A stretch of DNA of 64,000 nt from Paractinoplanes durhamensis (GTDB lineage Bacteria; Actinomycetota; Actinomycetes; Mycobacteriales; Micromonosporaceae): NCBI RefSeq assembly GCF_016862175.1, contig NZ_BOML01000051.1, positions 1 to 64,000 of the forward strand, written 5' to 3'. The position numbers and the translations under genes are program-made. The notes beneath the pieces were generated by a model that worked only from the letters and a program-made list of their open reading frames with translations, made no database searches and was not told the DNA's origin. This document shows, piece by piece, positions 20,413 through 28,418 of the stretch. How positions within the stretch are numbered: the first letter of the stretch is position 1; each line of letters opens with the position of its first letter.

Positions 20413-21237
20413 ATGCGTTCGGACGGGTGGCATCTGACCGATGACGTTCCGGGCCGGGTCGTGGACTTTCTGCGGTCGCGGCCTGCCCTGCACACCATGC
20501 AGCTGACGGTGACCGCGCAACCACGTGCTCGTGGCACCCTCTTCGGGTGGCTGGAGACCGAGGGTGCGGTCCGTGGCTTCCTCTATCGCCTCAGCTCGCA
20601 TCGAGTGCATCTGACCCGCCTCTCGCCGGAGCAGGCCGAGTCCCTTGTCGTCCATCTGGGTGCCGCCGGGCAGCAGCTCACCGGGGTGACCTCGGACCAC
20701 GACACCGCCACGGCCTTCGCCGAGGCCTGGCGGCGGCACACCGGCGTCGAGGCGACGCCGAACTGGTGGGGGCGCCTGCATCGGCTGGGCACGCTGACCC
20801 CGCCGGAGCCGGAGCCGGCGGGTGCCGCCCGGCTCGCCGGTCCGGCCGACCTCGACCAGGTCATCCGCTGGTGCGGCGACTTCGCCACCGCGGTCGACGA
20901 CTCCCTGGACCCGGCCGCCTGGGCGAGTTCGCGCTACGCCGACAAGCACTTCACGTTCTGGGAGACCCCGACGGGCGAGCCGGTGTCGATGGCGGGGTCG
21001 ACCCGGCTGATCGGCGGCATGGTCCGGGTGGATCCGGTCTACACGCCGGCCCACCTGCGTGGGCGCGGCTATGCGGGGGCCGTGACGGTGGCGGTGAGTG
21101 CGGCGGCGCTGGCCGCGGGCGCGGGCGACGTCGTTCTGTTCACCAACCCGGCCAACCGCACCAGCAACGACCTCTACCGGCGGATCGGTTACGTCCCGCT
21201 GGCCGAGCTGACCGGCTACGCGTTCAGCCGCACGTGA
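20413..21237 (+). CDS. GNAT-family N-acetyltransferase
   Basis: A 274-residue protein with an N-terminal domain of unknown function (about 1-130) and a C-terminal GNAT domain (about 135-274). The acetyl-CoA loop is HLRGRGYAGAV, and FTNPANRTSNDLYRRIGY is the typical final motif. It would acetylate an amine; the substrate is unknown. ATG at 20413 is preferred because ggggag lies about 10 nt upstream; ATG at 20374 would add 13 residues and sit only 8 bp from the divergent gene. The tail overlaps the convergent DksA-like gene by 14 bp. Confidence 0.85.
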   Translation: MRSDGWHLTDDVPGRVVDFLRSRPALHTMQLTVTAQPRARGTLFGWLETEGAVRGFLYRLSSHRVHLTRLSPEQAESLVVHLGAAGQQLTGVTSDHDTATAFAEAWRRHTGVEATPNWWGRLHRLGTLTPPEPEPAGAARLAGPADLDQVIRWCGDFATAVDDSLDPAAWASSRYADKHFTFWETPTGEPVSMAGSTRLIGGMVRVDPVYTPAHLRGRGYAGAVTVAVSAAALAAGAGDVVLFTNPANRTSNDLYRRIGYVPLAELTGYAFSRT

Positions 21238-21550
21238 CGCAGGAGCGGGCGAACGGGCGCACGGCCAGCCGTTCCGGGGCGATCGGGCGGCCGCAGCGTT
21301 CGCAGATGCCGTAGGTGGCCGTGTCGAGCCGGCGCAGTGCCTCGTCGACCTCGGCGATCCGCTCGCGGGCGGCGGCCAGCAGGGCGGTCAGCTGGGCGCG
21401 TTCGAAGCCGATGGTGGCGCCCTCGGGGTCGTGCTCGTCGTCGGCGTTCGAGTCGCGCGAGGCCTCGAACAGCGCCTGCAGGTCGCGGGCCATGGTCGCC
21501 GCCTCGGCCTCCGCGTCCGCGCGCAGCCGCAGCAGCTCATCCCGGACCAT
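21224..21550 (-). CDS. DksA/TraR-type C4 zinc-finger protein
   Basis: A 108-residue protein with a predicted coiled-coil N-terminal half (RDELLRLRADAEAEAATMARD onward) and a C-terminal four-cysteine zinc finger, CERCGRPI...SCVTC. This is the DksA/TraR layout. Such proteins enter the RNA polymerase secondary channel and tune transcription in E. coli; the actinobacterial short forms are less well understood. It is the last gene of a three-gene minus-strand operon (ICMT-like, VOC, this gene), starting 11 bp after the VOC stop. Confidence 0.85.
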   Translation of the reverse strand: MVRDELLRLRADAEAEAATMARDLQALFEASRDSNADDEHDPEGATIGFERAQLTALLAAARERIAEVDEALRRLDTATYGICERCGRPIAPERLAVRPFARSCVTCG

Positions 21551-21561
21551 CTGCGCGCCTC

Positions 21562-21996
21562 TCAGTCGAGACAGAACTCGTTGCCCTCGATGTCCTGCAT
21601 CACGATGCAGGACTCCTCGTAGTCGTCGGAGAGCAGCAGCCGCACCCGCACCGCGCCGAGCGGGATCAGGCGGGCACACTCGGCTTCGAGGGCGGCCAGC
21701 CGCTCCTCCTTCACCAGGCCGGTGCCCACGCGCACGTCGAGGTGCACGCGGTTCTTGACCACCTTTCCTTCGGGTACGCGCTGGAAGTACAGCCGCGGAC
21801 CCACCCCGGCCGGGTCGACGCACGCGAAGGCCGACCCCTGACGCTCGGGCGGCCGGGTCCGGTCGTAGTCGTCCCAGGTCGCGAAGCCCGGCGGCACCGG
21901 CGGCACGGCGTAGCCCAGCACCGCGCACCAGAATCGGGCGAGCCGCTCCGGCTCCGCGCAGTCGAAGGTGACCTGGAACTGCTTGACCGGCGACAT
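21562..21996 (-). CDS. VOC-family (glyoxalase/dioxygenase fold) protein
   Basis: A 144-residue vicinal-oxygen-chelate protein. It begins QFQVTFDCAEPERLARFWCAVLGY, the usual first beta-alpha-beta unit of actinobacterial Glyoxalase_6 proteins, and ends VMQDIEGNEFCLD, with the Glu that normally closes the metal or ligand site. Function may be in resistance, isomerisation or simple ligand binding. ATG at 21996 is used rather than the upstream start because the domain begins there. It sits between the ICMT-like gene (14 bp gap) and the DksA-like gene (11 bp gap), an evident operon. Confidence 0.87.
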   Translation of the reverse strand: MSPVKQFQVTFDCAEPERLARFWCAVLGYAVPPVPPGFATWDDYDRTRPPERQGSAFACVDPAGVGPRLYFQRVPEGKVVKNRVHLDVRVGTGLVKEERLAALEAECARLIPLGAVRVRLLLSDDYEESCIVMQDIEGNEFCLD

Positions 21997-22010
21997 CGCT
22001 ACACCGTAGA

Positions 22011-22526
22011 TCAGCGATCCGGGTGCCACGGGGTCAGTCGCGGCCACCAGCCCGGGACGGCGCGGCGGTAGGCCAGGTATTCGGCGCCGAATCTGCTGGT
22101 CAGGGCGGGCTGCTCATAGCCGATCACGAACGCCACCATCGCGGCCGCCACGATCACCGCGTAGCCGAGCAGCACCGGGCGCCACAGCAGCAGCGACTGG
22201 CCGAGAATCGTGGCGATGACCGCGACGTACATCGGGTTGCGAACGTAGCGGTAAATCCCGCCGACCACGAGGTGGACGGGCGGGGCGACCGGAGCCGGCG
22301 TGCCCAGGCCCTCCCGCACGAAGCGGGCGAAGGCCTGGACGAGGAACAGCGCTCCCGCGATCAGGACCGCGATGCCGAGGACGCGAAGCGGCCACCAGTG
22401 CGCGAACCCGGCGCCCACCTGCCAACCGGTCAGCAACCAGGGCACCAGCCCGGCCACCGTCCCCGGCGCGAGGGCGAAGAAGAGGGCACTTCCGCTCGCC
22501 GCACCTCGTCTGTCCACATCGCTCAT
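22011..22526 (-). CDS. isoprenylcysteine carboxylmethyltransferase-like membrane protein
   Basis: A 171-residue protein with four hydrophobic segments and the ICMT/PEMT signature: IYRYVRNPMYVAV in the middle and YEQPALTSRFGAEYLAYRRAVPGWWPR at the C-terminus. These bind S-adenosylmethionine at the membrane and methylate lipids or lipophilic substrates; the bacterial substrates are mostly unknown. It is the first gene of the operon with the VOC and DksA-like genes. Upstream, on the other strand, begins the phosphate transporter region after about 208 bp. Confidence 0.85.
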   Translation of the reverse strand: MSDVDRRGAASGSALFFALAPGTVAGLVPWLLTGWQVGAGFAHWWPLRVLGIAVLIAGALFLVQAFARFVREGLGTPAPVAPPVHLVVGGIYRYVRNPMYVAVIATILGQSLLLWRPVLLGYAVIVAAAMVAFVIGYEQPALTSRFGAEYLAYRRAVPGWWPRLTPWHPDR

Positions 22527-22734
22527 TCTGCCGACCCGGCCGCGCCCGCGGAACTGTCGTTCGGGTACGGTTTGCCCGCCGGTTCCTCACCCAACGGCCA
22601 GTCGTCGCGCAAACATGAAGCCGCCTGACGTTTGAGGGAACGCTGAATGGTCGCCTTCCCAACACCGGCCGAACACTCATCTGCCCTGCTCAGGGACCTT
22701 TCAGGTCTGACCTTTCCGGGTTCAGTCTGGCCGG
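22527..22734. other. intergenic region before the first PiT gene
   Basis: This 208-bp divergent gap holds no gene I can support. Two small abutting hairpins occur close to the GTG of the transporter: ccctg-ct-caggg at 22684-22695 and gacct-ttc-aggtc at 22695-22707. They could be leader structure. The PHO-box-like triplet seen before the second copy is not recognisable here. Confidence 0.4.
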
Positions 22735-23961
22735 GTGACAGAGTCAACGGTCATTCTGGCCCTGGTGGTCATCACCGCTCTCGGTTTTGACTTCACCAAC
22801 GGGTTCCACGACACCGCGAATGCGATGGCCACGTCCATCGCCACGAACGCGCTGCGGCCAAAGGTGGCCGTCGCCCTCTCCGGTCTGCTCAACCTCATAG
22901 GCGCGTTCCTCTCCGTCGAGGTCGCGCTGACCGTCACCAACGCCGTCGTGAAGATCCAGAATTCGGACGGTACGCCCAAGGAGACGCTCACCGCCGGTGG
23001 TGGTGAGGCGTTACTGATCATCGTGCTGGCCGGTCTGGTCGGCGGGATCATCTGGAACCTGCTGACCTGGCTGCTGGGCCTGCCGTCCAGCTCGTCGCAC
23101 GCGCTGTTCGGCGGCCTGATCGGCGCCAGCATCGCCGGCCTCGGCTGGGCCGGGGTCAACTGGAACGGCAACGGCACCAAGCTCGACGGCGTCGTCGGGA
23201 AGGTGATCCTGCCGGCCCTGATGTCGCCGGTGATCGCGGGCGTGATCGCCGCGGCCGGCACCTGGCTCATCTACAAGGTCGTCACGGGAGTGGCGCAGCG
23301 GTTCACCGACAACGGGTTCCGCTGGGGTCAGATCGGCAGCGCCTCGCTGGTCTCGCTCGCGCACGGCACCAACGACGCGCAGAAGACGATGGGTGTCATC
23401 ACCCTCGCGCTGATCGCGAGCGGCGACTGGACCGACACCAAGAACATCCCGTTCTGGGTGAAGGTGTCCTGCGCCCTGGCCATCGCCCTCGGCACCTATC
23501 TGGGCGGCTGGCGGATCATCCGCACGCTCGGCAAGGGTCTGGTCGAGATCGCGCCGCCGCAGGGCATGGCGGCCGAGTCGGCGTCGGCCGCGGTCATCCT
23601 GGCCTCCAGCCACCTCGGCTTCGCGCTGTCCACCACGCACGTCGCGACCGGCTCGATCCTGGGCTCCGGGGTCGGCAAGCCGGGCGCCCAGGTGCGCTGG
23701 CGGGTGGCCGGCCGGATGGTCTCGGCCTGGCTGATCACGCTGCCCGCGGCGGCGATCGTCGGCGCGGTCATGTGGTACATCGGCGATCTGATCGGCGGCC
23801 TCGGCGGCGCCATCGTGATCTTCCTGCTGCTGCTGGCCGCGGCCGGCTACATGTACCTGCGCTCCCGCCGGGAGCCGGTCGGGCATCACAACGTCAACGA
23901 CGAGTGGGACGGCGTTCCGGCCGAGGAGCAGGTCCCGGTCACCGCGGGGGGAACGAAGTGA
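22735..23961 (+). CDS. pit: PiT-family inorganic phosphate transporter, copy 1
   Basis: A 408-residue membrane protein of the PiT family with about ten transmembrane segments. The two inverted PiT signatures are clear: DFTNGFHDTANAMA near residue 16 and GTNDAQKTMG near 212. It imports phosphate, probably as a metal-phosphate complex with protons. GTG at 22735 begins at the first hydrophobic segment. The gene overlaps the next small membrane-protein gene by 4 bp (GTGA), so the two are translationally coupled. It is a close paralogue of the gene at 24783, with a 137-bp stretch (23329-23465) identical between them at every base, including synonymous sites. Confidence 0.93.
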   Translation: MTESTVILALVVITALGFDFTNGFHDTANAMATSIATNALRPKVAVALSGLLNLIGAFLSVEVALTVTNAVVKIQNSDGTPKETLTAGGGEALLIIVLAGLVGGIIWNLLTWLLGLPSSSSHALFGGLIGASIAGLGWAGVNWNGNGTKLDGVVGKVILPALMSPVIAGVIAAAGTWLIYKVVTGVAQRFTDNGFRWGQIGSASLVSLAHGTNDAQKTMGVITLALIASGDWTDTKNIPFWVKVSCALAIALGTYLGGWRIIRTLGKGLVEIAPPQGMAAESASAAVILASSHLGFALSTTHVATGSILGSGVGKPGAQVRWRVAGRMVSAWLITLPAAAIVGAVMWYIGDLIGGLGGAIVIFLLLLAAAGYMYLRSRREPVGHHNVNDEWDGVPAEEQVPVTAGGTK

Positions 23962-24275
23962 GCGACAACCTGGGGTTCGCCCTCGAGGGGGCGTGGAAGG
24001 TGCTGTTCGCCGGGCTGGTCCTCGGCGCCGGCCTTCCGCTGCTGTTCGCGCTGGGGATCCGGTCGCTCGCCTGGGGTGCCGGCGGTGAGGCCGAGGTGCA
24101 CGAGAGCGGCGTCACCGGCCCGAAGGCGCAGCCGATCGGTACGGTCCTCGCCTTCGTGCTCTTCGCGATCGTCGTGCTCGGGATCGCTCTCGGCATCACA
24201 TTCGTCGTTGCCAGCGGGTTCGGTAAGGCGCTTAGCTTCGAGCACATCTACCCGACAATCGTTCCCAAGCACTGA
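23958..24275 (+). CDS. small membrane protein coupled to PiT copy 1
   Basis: A 105-residue protein of unknown function with two transmembrane helices: LGFALEGAWKVLFAGLVLGA onward, and a second around VLAFVLFAIVVLGIALGITF. They are joined by a charged loop, and the tail ends GFGKALSFEHIYPTIVPKH. The GTG start lies in a GTGA overlap with the transporter stop. The paralogue at 26062 has the same layout and an identical 16-residue C-terminus, although its loop is shorter. The constant pairing suggests an accessory or regulatory subunit of the phosphate transporter; this is inference from context. Confidence 0.85.
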   Translation: MSDNLGFALEGAWKVLFAGLVLGAGLPLLFALGIRSLAWGAGGEAEVHESGVTGPKAQPIGTVLAFVLFAIVVLGIALGITFVVASGFGKALSFEHIYPTIVPKH

Positions 24276-24293
24276 AACCATAGGAGCAGACGG

Positions 24294-24611
24294 GTGACCG
24301 AGTCTCGTTCCAACTTCTTGTCGCGCAGCGTGGAATGGCTGCGCGCCGGATATCCCACGGGCGTTCCCCGGCAGGACTACGTTGCCCTGCTCGGCGTGCT
24401 GCGCCGCAAGCTGACCGAGGACGAGATCCGCGGCCTCGCCAAGGAACTCGCCGCTCAGTCGGTGCTGTCCGACGACCCGATCAGCAGTCAGGACATCGAG
24501 GATCTGATCAGCCAGTCGATGCTGCAGGAGGCGACCCCCGCGGACGTCACGCGGGTGTCCGCCCACCTCGCCGCGGGCGGCTGGCCGCTGGTGGATCCGC
24601 CGACGGAATGA
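24294..24611 (+). CDS. DUF3349-type small protein
   Basis: A 105-residue acidic protein without membrane segments, similar in length and pattern to actinobacterial DUF3349 proteins (SVEWLRAGYPTGVPRQDYVALLGVLRR near the N-terminus). The function is unknown; it is expected to be an all-helical domain. It starts with GTG 18 bp after the small membrane protein and ends just before a strong terminator, so it is the third gene of the phosphate operon. The second transporter module lacks an equivalent. Confidence 0.82.
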   Translation: MTESRSNFLSRSVEWLRAGYPTGVPRQDYVALLGVLRRKLTEDEIRGLAKELAAQSVLSDDPISSQDIEDLISQSMLQEATPADVTRVSAHLAAGGWPLVDPPTE

Positions 24612-24623
24612 TGAACCTCACAT

Positions 24624-24654
24624 GAACGGCCGGGTGGATCACACCCGGCCGTTC
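24624..24654 (+). terminator. terminator hairpin after the first phosphate operon
   Basis: A perfect 13-bp stem (24624-24636 with 24642-24654) and 5-nt loop begins 13 bp after the DUF3349 stop. No T tract follows. It separates the two phosphate-transporter modules. Confidence 0.85.
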
Positions 24655-24682
24655 ACCCTTAGTAAGATCAACACTACCCAGC

Positions 24683-24715
24683 GTTCACATTTGGGAAACA
24701 TTCGGTTAACGAGGA
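24683..24715 (+). promoter_or_regulatory. PHO-box-like direct repeats
   Basis: Three consecutive 11-nt units, gttcacatttg, ggaaacattcg and gttaacgagga, lie 68 bp before the GTG of the second PiT gene. The unit length and the GTTCAC-type start of the first unit match the PhoP-binding direct repeats known from Streptomyces. The region is clearly more AT-rich than its surroundings. It suggests induction of the second transporter by phosphate starvation. Confidence 0.55.
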
Positions 24716-24782
24716 TCGAACATCGAAAAGGTGCCGTTCATCCTCTAGAAAGCGCACAGCAACCCAGGTCAACATCGCCTGT

Positions 24783-26048
24783 GTGACACAAGCTTCGGTG
24801 GTCCTCGCCCTGGTGGTTGTGACGGCACTGGCCTTCGACTTCACCAACGGGTTCCACGACACCGCTAACGCGATGGCCACGACCATCGCCACCAAGGCAC
24901 TGAGACCGAAGACCGCGGTTGCCCTGTCGGGCCTGCTCAATCTGGTCGGCGCCTTCCTCTCCGTCCAGGTGGCGCTCACCGTCACCAACGCCGTCGTCAA
25001 GATCCAGAATTCGAACGGTACGCCGAAGGCGTCGCTCGTCTCGGACGGCGGAAGTGCCCTGCTCCTGATAATCCTGGCCGGGCTGGCCGGCGGGATCATC
25101 TGGAACCTGTTCACCTGGCTGCTGGGCCTGCCGTCCAGCTCGTCGCACGCGCTGTTCGGCGGCCTGATCGGCGCCACCATCGCCGGCCTCGGCTGGGCCG
25201 GGGTCAACTGGAACGGGGACGGCTCGAAGCTCGACGGCGTGGTCGGCAAGGTTCTGCTCCCCGCGGTCCTGTCGCCGGTCATCGCCGGCGTGGTCGCGCT
25301 GGTCGGCACGTGGATCATTCACCGGATCACCGCCGGCCTGGCCGCCCGCTACACCGATCAGGGCTTCAAGTGGGGCCAGATCGGCAGCGCCTCGCTGGTC
25401 TCGCTCGCGCACGGCACCAACGACGCGCAGAAGACGATGGGTGTCATCACCCTCGCGCTGATCGCGAGCGGCGACTGGACCGACACCAAGAACATCCCGT
25501 TCTGGGTGAAGGTCGCCTGCGCCCTGGCCATCGCCCTCGGCACCTACCTCGGCGGCTGGCGGATCATCCGCACCCTCGGCAAGGGCCTGGTCGACATCGC
25601 CCCCGCCCAGGGCATGGCCGCGCAGTCCAGTTCGGCCGCGGTCATCCTGGCCTCCAGCCACCTCGGCTTCGCGCTGTCCACCACGCACGTCGCCACCGGC
25701 TCGGTGCTCGGCTCCGGCCTCGGCCGGCCGGGCGCGCAGGTGCGCTGGCGGGTGGCCGGCCGCATGATCACCGCCTGGCTGATCACCCTGCCGGCCGCCG
25801 GTGTGGTCGGCGCCCTGATGTGGGGCATCGGGCACCTGATCGGCGGGCTGGCCGGCGCGCTGGTCGTGTTCGCCCTGCTGGTGGCGGCCGCGGTCGCGGT
25901 GTGGCTGCGGTCGCGCCGGGCGCCGATCGGCAGCCACAACGTCAACGACGACTGGGACGTCGCCGCCGGGCCGGAGCACGCCGCGGCCGTTGCCGCGGCG
26001 GAAGCCCCGGTGGCACCCGCTCCCGCCACCGTCACCGCCGCGAGCTGA
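24783..26048 (+). CDS. pit: PiT-family inorganic phosphate transporter, copy 2
   Basis: A 421-residue paralogue of the gene at 22735 with the same two signatures (DFTNGFHDTANAMA and GTNDAQKTMG). It differs mainly in the extracellular loop after the third helix and in an Ala/Pro-rich C-terminal tail (about 395-421). Bases 25377-25513 are identical to 23329-23465 of copy 1, and shorter identical tracts flank it, so the pair has probably exchanged sequence by gene conversion. A PHO-box-like element upstream suggests that this copy is phosphate-regulated while copy 1 may serve other conditions. It is followed 13 bp later by its own small membrane protein. Confidence 0.93.
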   Translation: MTQASVVLALVVVTALAFDFTNGFHDTANAMATTIATKALRPKTAVALSGLLNLVGAFLSVQVALTVTNAVVKIQNSNGTPKASLVSDGGSALLLIILAGLAGGIIWNLFTWLLGLPSSSSHALFGGLIGATIAGLGWAGVNWNGDGSKLDGVVGKVLLPAVLSPVIAGVVALVGTWIIHRITAGLAARYTDQGFKWGQIGSASLVSLAHGTNDAQKTMGVITLALIASGDWTDTKNIPFWVKVACALAIALGTYLGGWRIIRTLGKGLVDIAPAQGMAAQSSSAAVILASSHLGFALSTTHVATGSVLGSGLGRPGAQVRWRVAGRMITAWLITLPAAGVVGALMWGIGHLIGGLAGALVVFALLVAAAVAVWLRSRRAPIGSHNVNDDWDVAAGPEHAAAVAAAEAPVAPAPATVTAAS

Positions 26049-26061
26049 GGAGCGACGACCC

Positions 26062-26343
26062 ATGCACAATCTCGGTTTTGCGCTCGACGGGGCCTGGCGG
26101 GTCCTGCTCGCCGGGCTGCTCCTCGGGGCCGGGCTGCCGGTGCTGTTCGCCTTCGGCATCCGGTCGCTGGCCTGGGCCGACTCGGGCGGCGTGGCCCGGC
26201 CGGCCGGACGCACCCTCGGCTACGGCCTGTTCGCCGTGGTGATCCTCGGCGTGCTGCTCGGCATCACGTTCATCGTGGCGACCGGGTTCGGCAAGGCGCT
26301 GAGCTTCGAGCACATCTACCCGACGATCGTTCCGAAGCACTGA
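26062..26343 (+). CDS. small membrane protein following PiT copy 2
   Basis: A 93-residue paralogue of the protein encoded at 23958. It starts MHNLGFALDGAWRVLLAGLL, has two transmembrane helices and ends GFGKALSFEHIYPTIVPKH. The middle loop is 12 residues shorter than in copy 1, while both helices and especially the tail are preserved. A gaggag ribosome-binding site lies before ATG at 26062. The function is unknown; its position directly behind each transporter argues for a joint role. Confidence 0.85.
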   Translation: MHNLGFALDGAWRVLLAGLLLGAGLPVLFAFGIRSLAWADSGGVARPAGRTLGYGLFAVVILGVLLGITFIVATGFGKALSFEHIYPTIVPKH

Positions 26344-26349
26344 TCCCTC

Positions 26350-26385
26350 CCCCGCTGCTCGGCCATGTGGTGCCGAGCAGCGGGG
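26350..26385 (+). terminator. terminator hairpin after the second phosphate operon
   Basis: A perfect 14-bp stem (26350-26363 with 26372-26385) with an 8-nt loop starts 7 bp after the small membrane-protein stop. It lies between convergent genes and could act in both directions. Confidence 0.85.
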
Positions 26386-26432
26386 AACGGTCATGGTGCG
26401 GTGGTGGACGTCGAGCCCCGTACCCATAAAGG

Positions 26433-27518
26433 TTATTTGCGCAGTTTTCTGGCCAGGACGCCGATGTCGGCCTGGTCGGTGAAGAGGCCGTCGATGCCCG
26501 TGTTGAGGTAGGTGATCTGCTCGTCGAACGCGCGGCCGTAGGCGTTCGGGTCGGTGCCGTTCCGGTAGTCCAGCGGGAGGAACTGGTTCTCCGCGCGGAA
26601 GGTGTACGGGATGACCTTGAGGCCGGCCGCGTGCGCGTCCCGGACCAGGCTGGTCGGGGTGCCGAGGGTGTTGTCGGCGTTGCGCGGGATGACCTGGGCC
26701 TTGTCCGGGCCGATGCCGTCGGCGTACTGGGAGAGTTCCTTGAGGCCGGCCGGCGTGAGGTACTGCGCGTAGGTCTTGGGGTCGTTGAACGGGCTGCCGG
26801 ACGCGCTGGTCAGGAAGACCAGGTTGACCTTGGCCGTGGCCCGGATGTCGCGCAGGTTGGCCGCCTCGAACGACTGGATCCAGACCCGGGCGCCGCGATG
26901 GTTGAGGCCGTTGCGGTCGAGCGTGCGCAGCAGCGGCGTCTCCAGCTCGAGGCCGAACCGGCGGAAGTAGGTGGGGTGCTTGGTCTCCGGGATGACGCCC
27001 AGCTCGCGGCCCAGCTCGCGGGACAGCTTGGCCCGCAGGTCGAGCAGCTCCTGGAAGGTCGGCACCTCGAACAGGCCGTTGTAGATCGTGTTGCGCTGGC
27101 GGACGGCGGGCAGCCGCTCGACCGCGCGCAGCGTCTTCAGCTCGGCCAGGGTGAAATCCTCGGTGAACCAGCCGGTCACGCTGACCCCGTCGAGCAGCAC
27201 GGTCTTGCGGCGGCTCGCGAACTCGGGCTTCGACGCCACGTCGGTGGTGCCGCCGATCTCCGGCTCGTGCCGGCACACCAGCACGTGGTCCTTCGTCGAG
27301 ACCAGGTCGGGCTCGAGGTAGTCGGCGCCCAGCCGGGCGGCGAGCTCGTAGGACGCGAGCGTGTGCTCGGGCCGGTAGCCGGACGCGCCGCGGTGACCGA
27401 AGACCTCGGTCGTCCTCGACCCGTGCGCGAACGCTTCGGCCGGGGCGACGGCCGCACCCAGCGCGGGCGCGGCGGCGGCAACAGCACCCATCCGCAGCAC
27501 CTGACGTCGGTCTGCCAC
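26433..27518 (-). CDS. Tat-exported glycerophosphodiester phosphodiesterase
   Basis: A 361-residue GlpQ-type enzyme. A twin-arginine signal (DRRQVLRMGAVAAAAPALG, cleavage after AEAFA) opens the protein. The catalytic domain has HRGASGYRPEHT, the metal ligands in EPDLVSTKDHVLVCRHEPEI, and FTDQADIG at the end. It hydrolyses glycerophosphodiesters to glycerol 3-phosphate and an alcohol outside the membrane, releasing phosphate-rich nutrients. GTG at 27518 is chosen because ggagga lies 4-5 nt upstream and the Tat motif follows. Its position convergent to the phosphate transporters fits a phosphate-scavenging role. Confidence 0.9.
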   Translation of the reverse strand: MADRRQVLRMGAVAAAAPALGAAVAPAEAFAHGSRTTEVFGHRGASGYRPEHTLASYELAARLGADYLEPDLVSTKDHVLVCRHEPEIGGTTDVASKPEFASRRKTVLLDGVSVTGWFTEDFTLAELKTLRAVERLPAVRQRNTIYNGLFEVPTFQELLDLRAKLSRELGRELGVIPETKHPTYFRRFGLELETPLLRTLDRNGLNHRGARVWIQSFEAANLRDIRATAKVNLVFLTSASGSPFNDPKTYAQYLTPAGLKELSQYADGIGPDKAQVIPRNADNTLGTPTSLVRDAHAAGLKVIPYTFRAENQFLPLDYRNGTDPNAYGRAFDEQITYLNTGIDGLFTDQADIGVLARKLRK

Positions 27519-27715
27519 GAGTTCCTCCACGGGACTTCGCACCCGGCGTCCGTCGCCGGGGCTCCTGGTGGCAGTCGACTGGACCCGATCGACCGAACGG
27601 CAACCTCGACATGGCGATCAAGGAAACGACGCGGAAAAGCATCTATCGATGGCTTGAGGGTGATCTCGCCGCGCCGCTACGGTGTGACCCTGAGCGCTCA
27701 CGGGCGGAGTTGGCG

Positions 27716-28234
27716 ATGAGATTTCTGGAGCGGGTCTTCGCTACGGTCTACGACTCGCGACACTCCCAGCCCCGCAGCTCCGAAGGGGTGCGGCAGGATC
27801 CGGTCGAGGTGCGCATCCCGGCCATCCCACCGCCGCCGCTCGCGCCGGCCGTCCGCACCGATGTGACCCAACTGCTCGGCCGTAACCTCGCCGACCAGTT
27901 CACCCAGGAGGTCTGCCGGGAGTATGCGATGGTCGCCCTGCCCGGCGGCCGCCACTGCCAGTCGGCCGAGCTGGGGGTCTCGCTCGGCGCCGACGAGCTC
28001 GGCACGGTGGTGGCGATCGCCCTGCACTTCCACGGCGACAATGGCTTCCGGCCCTATCCGGGCACGATCCCCGGGCGCGGCGGCACGATCCCGAAACGCG
28101 GCAGTCTGCACGCCGCCCTCGGCCGGCCCGACCCCGGCCAGCCGTTCGATCAGTGGCGCTTCCCGACCTTCACCATGTACGCGTTGTACGCCGCCGACAA
28201 CGAGAACCTGATGCGGCTGACACTGCGTCAGTAG
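27716..28234 (+). CDS. hypothetical protein
   Basis: A 172-residue protein I do not recognise. A Pro-rich segment (RIPAIPPPPLAPA, about 33-45) separates a short N-terminus from a domain with several aromatic and His residues (ALHFHGDNGFRPYPG, then FPTFTMYALYAADN). There is no signal peptide or membrane segment. The start ATG at 27716 follows ggag with 6 nt spacing; a longer frame from 27611 lacks such a site. It is divergent from the phosphodiesterase gene, with 197 bp of non-coding sequence between them. Confidence 0.65.
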   Translation: MRFLERVFATVYDSRHSQPRSSEGVRQDPVEVRIPAIPPPPLAPAVRTDVTQLLGRNLADQFTQEVCREYAMVALPGGRHCQSAELGVSLGADELGTVVAIALHFHGDNGFRPYPGTIPGRGGTIPKRGSLHAALGRPDPGQPFDQWRFPTFTMYALYAADNENLMRLTLRQ

Positions 28235-28291
28235 GGTGATCGCGCGGAAATTGGCACACAAGCACTTGTTTCACTGCATTTGCCCTGGTAG

Positions 28292-28309
28292 ATAGGCCCA
28301 ACGGCCTAT
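28292..28309. repeat. small hairpin upstream of the endolysin-like gene
   Basis: The sequence ataggcc-caac-ggcctat forms a perfect 7-bp stem with a 4-nt loop. It lies in the 184-bp gap between the hypothetical gene ending at 28234 and the peptidase gene, and may terminate the upstream gene or be part of the leader. No promoter is assigned. Confidence 0.5.
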
Positions 28310-28418
28310 GTGGACCACCATAGTGGATCTCCGCGGTGACGTTTGCGCTGAGTGCGGGTGGGTGAACATCGCAGTACAGTTCCGCTCGCCCCTTGATCCG
28401 CATCCCGGAGGTCCCTCG

